This document shows positions 60,400 to 64,000 of a stretch of DNA of 64,000 nt, piece by piece. Location: the NCBI RefSeq assembly GCF_014648815.1, contig NZ_BMRV01000012.1, positions 221,687 through 285,686 on the forward strand, in the 5' to 3' direction. This DNA comes from Streptomyces flaveolus. GTDB lineage: Bacteria > Actinomycetota > Actinomycetes > Streptomycetales > Streptomycetaceae. The notes below the pieces were generated by a model. It was not told the origin of the DNA. It did not search any database and worked only from the letters and a program-made list of their open reading frames with translations. Positions within the stretch are counted from its first letter, which is position 1; every line of letters starts with the position of its first letter. Made by a program: the position numbers and the translations under genes.

Positions 60400-61140
60400 A
60401 TGCCGGACGAGGACGGGTACTTCGGGGAAAGCGTCGCCGCACGATACGACGAGTCGGAGGCGGACATGTCCGGGCCGGAGGCGGTGGACCGCACGGTCGA
60501 CCTGCTGGCCGGGCTGGCGGGGAGAGGACGGGCGCTCGAACTGGGCATCGGCACCGGCAGGATCGCCCTGCCGCTGGCCCGCCGGGGCGTCCCGGTGCAC
60601 GGCATCGACATGTCCCGCGCCATGACCGCCCGCCTGCACGCCAAACCGGGCGGCGACACCGTCGGGGCGACCATCGGCGACTTCGCCACGACCCGGGTGC
60701 CGGGCACGTTCACGCTGGTCTACCTCGTCTACAACACCATCAACAACCTGACCACGCAGGACGCCCAGGTCGACTGCTTCCGCAACGCCGCCGACCACCT
60801 CGAACCCGGCGGCACTTTCGTCATCGAGGTGGGCGTGCCGGAGCTGCGCCGGCTGCCGCCGGGGCAGACCGCGGTGCCGTTCCGCATCGATGCCACGGAA
60901 TGGGCCTTCGACACGTACGACACCGTGACCCAGGCGATGAGTTCGAACTACGTGACCGTCGTCGACGGCCGTGCCGAGCACGCGTCCATCCCGTTCCGCT
61001 ATGTGTGGCCCTCCGAACTCGACCTGATGGCGAGGCTCGCCGGACTGCGCCTGCGGGACCGGTGGGAGGACTGGGACAGGTCGCCCTTCACCCACGAGAG
61101 CCGCCGGCACGTCTCGGTCTGGGAGAAGCCGGCCGGCTGA
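60400..61140 (+). CDS. Class I SAM-dependent methyltransferase
   Basis: ATG 60400, 18 nt after the permease stop, gives 246 aa. Motif I is ALELGIGTGRIALPLARRG, followed by VHGIDMSRAMTARLHAK and GDFATTRVPGTFTLVYLVYNTINNLTTQ, then EPGGTFVIEVGVPELRRLPPG. The family methylates unknown small molecules. It follows the permease closely and may be cotranscribed, though it need not act in the same pathway. Confidence 0.87.
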   Translation: MPDEDGYFGESVAARYDESEADMSGPEAVDRTVDLLAGLAGRGRALELGIGTGRIALPLARRGVPVHGIDMSRAMTARLHAKPGGDTVGATIGDFATTRVPGTFTLVYLVYNTINNLTTQDAQVDCFRNAADHLEPGGTFVIEVGVPELRRLPPGQTAVPFRIDATEWAFDTYDTVTQAMSSNYVTVVDGRAEHASIPFRYVWPSELDLMARLAGLRLRDRWEDWDRSPFTHESRRHVSVWEKPAG

Positions 61141-61154
61141 TCCGGGCCCGGCCG

Positions 61155-62276
61155 TCAGCGCCGGGACATGTACAGCTGAAGTGCCTTGTGCAGCACCTTG
61201 TTGAGCGGGTAGTCCCACTCCCCGAGGTACTCGACGGCCTCACCGCCGGCTCCGACCTTGAACCGGAGCAGACCCAGCAGGTGGTCGTCCTCGTCCAGGG
61301 TGTCGGTGATGCCGCGGAAGTCGTACACCCGCGCGCCGCGTTCGTGGGCGTCGCACATCATGTGCCACTGGAGGGCGGTGCTGGGCTGGACCTCGCGCCG
61401 GCGGGCGGTGGAGGCGCCGTAGGAGTACCAGACGTGGTCGCCGACGGTCAGCATGGTGGCCGCGGCGAGCACCTCGCCGTCGTGGTGGGCGAGGTAGAGC
61501 CGCATCCGGTCCGGGTCCTCGGCCGTCAGCGCGGTCCACATGCGCTGGAAGTAGGCGAGCGGGCGCGGAACGAACCTGTCGCGATCGGCGGTCTCGACGT
61601 AGAGCTCGTAGAAGACGCGCAGATCCTCGTGGTCGCCCCGGACGACCTTGACGCCGGCCTTCTCCGCCTTCTTGATGTTGCGGCGCCACTGCTGGTTGAG
61701 GCCGTTGCGGACCTGTTCCAGCGACCGCCCGGCGAGCGGCACCTGACACATGTAGCGCGGCTGTCCGGCGGCGAAGCCGTCCTCGCCGCCGGGCTCGGCC
61801 TGCCGCCAGCCCGCCCGGCGCAGCCGTTCGGCGATCTCGCGGGCACCGGGCTCCTCCACGGTGGGCTTCACGTCCCGCAGCCGCCGGGCCCCGGGGTCGG
61901 CGATCGCGGCCTTGACGGTCTCGGCGTTCCAGCGCCGGGCTACCACGGGCGGGCCCATCTTCACGGAGAAGGCGCCCCGCCTCTTCAGATGGGCGAGCAG
62001 CGGCTCCAGCCACCGGTCCAGCTCCGCCGCGTGCCAGTCGATGACCGGGCCCTCGGGAAGGTAGGCCAGGCAGCGACGCAGCTTCGGCAGCGGACGCAGC
62101 AGCACCAGCGCGACCCCCACCAGGTCCCCGCCGTCGTCGAACCAGCCCAGGCTCTCCGCCTGCCAGTCCGGCTTCACCTCGCCCCACGAGGGGAGCTGGA
62201 GATGACTCACGGACGGCCGGGCCGCGACGAAGCGCAGATGCTCCTCGCTCGTGATCGCCTTCAGGTGATGGCTCAT
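61155..62276 (-). CDS. FemX-type aminoacyl/peptidoglycan bridge transferase (GNAT fold)
   Basis: ATG 62276 gives 373 aa. Two GNAT-like domains are present: LRFVAARPSVSHLQLPSWGEVKPDWQAESLGWF and LLRPLPKLRRCLAYLPEGPVIDW in the first, and NGLNQQWRRNIKKAEKAGVKV and TMLTVGDHVWYSYGASTARRREVQPSTALQWHMMCDAHERGARVYDFRGI in the second. Such enzymes use aminoacyl-tRNA to add the peptidoglycan bridge residue (glycine in Streptomyces) to lipid II. No vancomycin-resistance neighbours are present. Confidence 0.9.
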   Translation of the reverse strand: MSHHLKAITSEEHLRFVAARPSVSHLQLPSWGEVKPDWQAESLGWFDDGGDLVGVALVLLRPLPKLRRCLAYLPEGPVIDWHAAELDRWLEPLLAHLKRRGAFSVKMGPPVVARRWNAETVKAAIADPGARRLRDVKPTVEEPGAREIAERLRRAGWRQAEPGGEDGFAAGQPRYMCQVPLAGRSLEQVRNGLNQQWRRNIKKAEKAGVKVVRGDHEDLRVFYELYVETADRDRFVPRPLAYFQRMWTALTAEDPDRMRLYLAHHDGEVLAAATMLTVGDHVWYSYGASTARRREVQPSTALQWHMMCDAHERGARVYDFRGITDTLDEDDHLLGLLRFKVGAGGEAVEYLGEWDYPLNKVLHKALQLYMSRR

Positions 62277-62553
62277 GGGAGGTGACCCTTCGTTCGGCTC
62301 GTTCGATGGTGTCGACGGGCAGGACCGCCGCGGCGCGCGGACGGTGCCGTCCCCCACCCCCAGGGAATACCGGCGCCGGTGAATCCGCGCGGGCTACCGG
62401 CTATTCGGGCAGTTCGCGCGAGCGGCCCGGTGGCCGCCGGTCCCGCCGTTGCCCTGGCTGCCCCGCCCGGCGCGCGGCGCCGCGCGAGGAGTGCCAGCGT
62501 GGAAGGGCGCGAAGGCACCGGCAGCGCGGCAGGGACGGACGGAGCGGACGGCC
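62277..62553. other. Divergent spacer between FemX-like and Ku genes
   Basis: This 277-nt stretch contains only promoter and leader sequence for the two divergent genes. Frames here lack ribosome sites. No regulatory motif is distinct. Confidence 0.5.
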
Positions 62554-63594
62554 ATGGCACGGGCGATCTGGACAGGCGTGATCACATTCGGGCTGGTCAC
62601 CGTGCCCGTAGGGCTGTTCTCGGCGACGCAGGACCACACGGTCCACTTCCACCAGCTGCAGCGCGGCACCTCCGACCGGATCCGCAACCGGCGGGTCAAC
62701 CAGCGCACGGGCGAGGAAGTCGGCACCGGCGACATCGTCAAGGGCTACGAGCTCGCCGAGGGCGAGTACGTGGTCGTGGAGCCGGACGAGCTGGACGAGA
62801 TCGCGCCGGGCCGTTCCCAGACCGTCGACATCACCGACTTCGTCGACCTGGACGACATCGAGCCGGTCTACTTCGACCGCACCTACTACGTCGCCCCGCG
62901 CGGCAAGGAGTACCTCAAGGTCTACCAACTGCTCCGTACCGCCCTGGCCGAGGCGAACAAGGCGGGCGTCGCCACCTTCGTCATGCGCAACAAGCAGTAC
63001 CTGACCGCGCTGCGGGCGGAGAACGACGTCCTGGTGCTGCAGACCCTGCACTGGGCCGACGAGGTCCGCGACCCGGTCAAGGAGCTGCCCGAGCTGCCGT
63101 CGGGCCGGGCGGACCGGGGCAAGGAACTCGACATGGCGCTGCAGCTGGTCGACGCGCTCAGCGGCCCCTGGGAGCCCGGCCGCTACCACGACACGTACCA
63201 GGAGAAGGTCCGTGACCTGGTGCGGGCGAAGTCCGAGGGCAAGGAGGTCGCCCTCGCCGAGGAACCGCCCACGGCCACCGGCGTCGTCGACCTCATGGAG
63301 GTCCTCCAGGGCAGCCTGGAACGCGCGAGGGGCGGCGGCAAGCCGCGGCCCGCTGTCTCGAAGGACACCGGCGGCGGGGGAGAGGCACCGGCACCGGCCA
63401 AGCGGAAGAAGGCCGCTGCCCCCTCCGGCACGGCCGCGTCGAAGCGGGCGGAGCTGCGCGAGCTGAGCAAGGCGGAGCTCTACCGTCGGGCCACCGAACA
63501 GGATGTCCCCGGACGCTCGAAGATGACCCGCAGCGAACTCATCGACGCCCTCGCCGGCACCGGGCGAGGCCGGAAGAAGCCCACAGCGGCCTGA
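62554..63594 (+). CDS. ku: Bacterial Ku protein (NHEJ)
   Basis: ATG 62554 gives 346 aa. The Ku core begins ARAIWTGVITFGLVTVPVGLFSATQDHTVHFHQLQ and includes RIRNRRVNQRTGEEV, VVVEPDELDEI, VYFDRTYYVAPRGKEYLKVYQLLR and ELDMALQLVDALSG. A basic linker and a C-terminal SAP/Rho-N-like motif (LSKAELYRRATEQDVPGRSKMTRSELIDALAG) follow, an extended C-terminus seen in actinobacterial Ku. Ku binds broken ends and recruits LigD; no ligD is in the window. Streptomyces often has several ku genes. Confidence 0.95.
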   Translation: MARAIWTGVITFGLVTVPVGLFSATQDHTVHFHQLQRGTSDRIRNRRVNQRTGEEVGTGDIVKGYELAEGEYVVVEPDELDEIAPGRSQTVDITDFVDLDDIEPVYFDRTYYVAPRGKEYLKVYQLLRTALAEANKAGVATFVMRNKQYLTALRAENDVLVLQTLHWADEVRDPVKELPELPSGRADRGKELDMALQLVDALSGPWEPGRYHDTYQEKVRDLVRAKSEGKEVALAEEPPTATGVVDLMEVLQGSLERARGGGKPRPAVSKDTGGGGEAPAPAKRKKAAAPSGTAASKRAELRELSKAELYRRATEQDVPGRSKMTRSELIDALAGTGRGRKKPTAA

Positions 63595-63895
63595 CGGATG
63601 CGCGCGCATGGTGCCAGGGCAACGTCCCTCAAGGCGCGCGGAGAACTGCGCGACCGGCCACGACGCGCCCGTGCCGGACGACGCACCGCTGCTGTCCCGG
63701 TCCGCGCGGCGCGCTGAGGGGCCGCCGGTGAGCGCGCCGCTGAGCAGCAGCCGGCGGGCGCCGAACGCGACGAACCCCTCGGCGGGCGCCGCTTCGAGGA
63801 GGCCGCCGGAGTGGCGGGCCCGCGGACGAAGCCGGCGCGTGCCGAGGAGTTCACGGCGACGCTGCGGGAGCGGCTGGAGGCCTGACGGCCACCGC
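63595..63895. other. Gene-poor region after Ku; holds repeat half-copy and ORF fragment
   Basis: No gene with a start and ribosome site is visible. A dispersed-element half-copy occupies 63629-63670. The plus frame ending at TGA 63882-63884 (RAEEFTATLRERLEA) is open for only about 45 codons with no start, perhaps the end of a lost gene. Confidence 0.45.
63629..63670. repeat. Partial copy of dispersed Streptomyces repeat
   Basis: The stretch AAGGCGCGCGGAGAACTGCG followed by CGACCGGCCACGAC matches the arm of the 42010-42113 element with a few changes (consensus GGGGCGCGGGGAACTGCGCGACC). Only one arm is present. Confidence 0.55.
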
Positions 63896-64000
63896 TCACT
63901 GGGTGCTGAGCATGCCTTCGCGCAGCCGGCCCAGCAGGCGCGAGATCAGCCGGGACACGTGCATCTGGGAGACGCCGAGGCGTTCGCCGATCTCCTTCTG
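63896..64000 (-). CDS. SigB/SigF-type RNA polymerase sigma factor, C-terminal fragment
   Basis: The minus frame open to the window edge encodes the last 34 residues, beginning QKEIGERLGVSQMHVSRLIS and ending LLGRLREGMLSTQ. This is the region-4.2 helix-turn-helix typical of SigB/SigF/SigG sigma factors (EIAERLGVSQMHVSRLLxxxLxxLR). The 5' part lies outside. It could be the partner of HATPase anti-sigma proteins, but which one cannot be told. Confidence 0.75.
   Translation of the reverse strand, partial: QKEIGERLGVSQMHVSRLISRLLGRLREGMLSTQ

Noticed and set aside
58749..62285. A 1,178-codon open frame on the plus strand
   Set aside because: It overlaps the NCS1 permease, methyltransferase and FemX-like genes in the wrong frames and has shadow composition (Arg/Gly/Pro runs).

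Overview
The window is chromosomal DNA of a high-GC actinomycete, almost certainly a Streptomyces. The reasons are the very GC-biased third codon positions, frequent GTG and TTG starts, a ten-gene gas-vesicle cluster in the order gvpO-A-F-G-Y-Z-J-L-S-K, a GH46 chitosanase closely resembling the Streptomyces N174 enzyme, many TetR regulators, SpoIIE-phosphatase/anti-sigma proteins, a Ku protein, and copies of a GC-rich intergenic palindrome common in Streptomyces. No rRNA, tRNA, CRISPR array, phage or insertion sequence was seen. The content is typical of an accessory chromosome arm: short operons with their own regulators, secreted enzymes, stress genes and gene remnants.

Layout. 1-1.9 kb: tail of an MFS exporter, two small proteins (one CsbD-like), and a secreted chitosanase. 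1.9-7.4 kb: a Cache-PAS-GAF-PP2C-HATPase signalling protein, a decayed stretch holding a phosphatase remnant and a CBM2 tail, a VOC protein, an anti-sigma kinase and an STAS antagonist. 7.6-12.5 kb: glpD, a TetR regulator, an alkyl-DHAP-synthase-like flavoprotein and a diacylglycerol kinase, a glycerolipid set. 12.5-14.8 kb: large-subunit catalase. 15.2-22.6 kb: a sugar ABC importer with a 2-hydroxyacid dehydrogenase, a DUF2264 protein and a DeoR/LacI hybrid regulator. 22.7-27.9 kb: the gas-vesicle operon. 28-31.9 kb: methyltransferase, SDR, membrane protein, and a TetR/alcohol dehydrogenase pair facing a 17-bp inverted repeat. 31.9-35.4 kb: sortase-anchored DUF1996 protein and beta-propeller phytase. 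35.6-41.7 kb: BlaI-type regulator with a broken M56 partner, flavodoxin-like protein, ABC-F ATPase with a possible leader peptide, TetR/MFS exporter pair, and a CsoR/CstR-type sensor. 42.3-47.1 kb: phosphoketolase with a GH65 sugar phosphorylase. 47.1-51 kb: secreted small protein, then an AtzG-like/amidase/TetR operon divergent from a metallo-beta-lactamase-fold hydrolase. 51.2-56.5 kb: F420-reductase-like protein with HxlR regulator, EamA transporter, histone-H1-like winged-helix protein, coiled-coil protein, glutamine amidotransferase. 56.6-60.4 kb: amidohydrolase, TetR, NCS1 permease. 60.4-64 kb: methyltransferase, FemX-like enzyme, Ku, and the 3' end of a SigB/SigF-type sigma factor.

How the parts work together. 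Several operons carry recognisable operators at the regulator/target boundary: the ABC importer with the DeoR/LacI hybrid, TetR/ADH, TetR/MFS, CsoR/CstR, amidase/MBL and TetR/glpD. Partner-switching components (PP2C phosphatase, HATPase anti-sigma, STAS protein, SigB/F-type sigma) and stress genes (CsbD, catalase, Ku) suggest general-stress control. The glpD-TetR-flavoprotein-DAG kinase block matches, from memory, the Mycobacterium tuberculosis Rv2249c-Rv2252 arrangement. Functions rest on motif recognition without database search; operators, promoters and terminators are read by eye.
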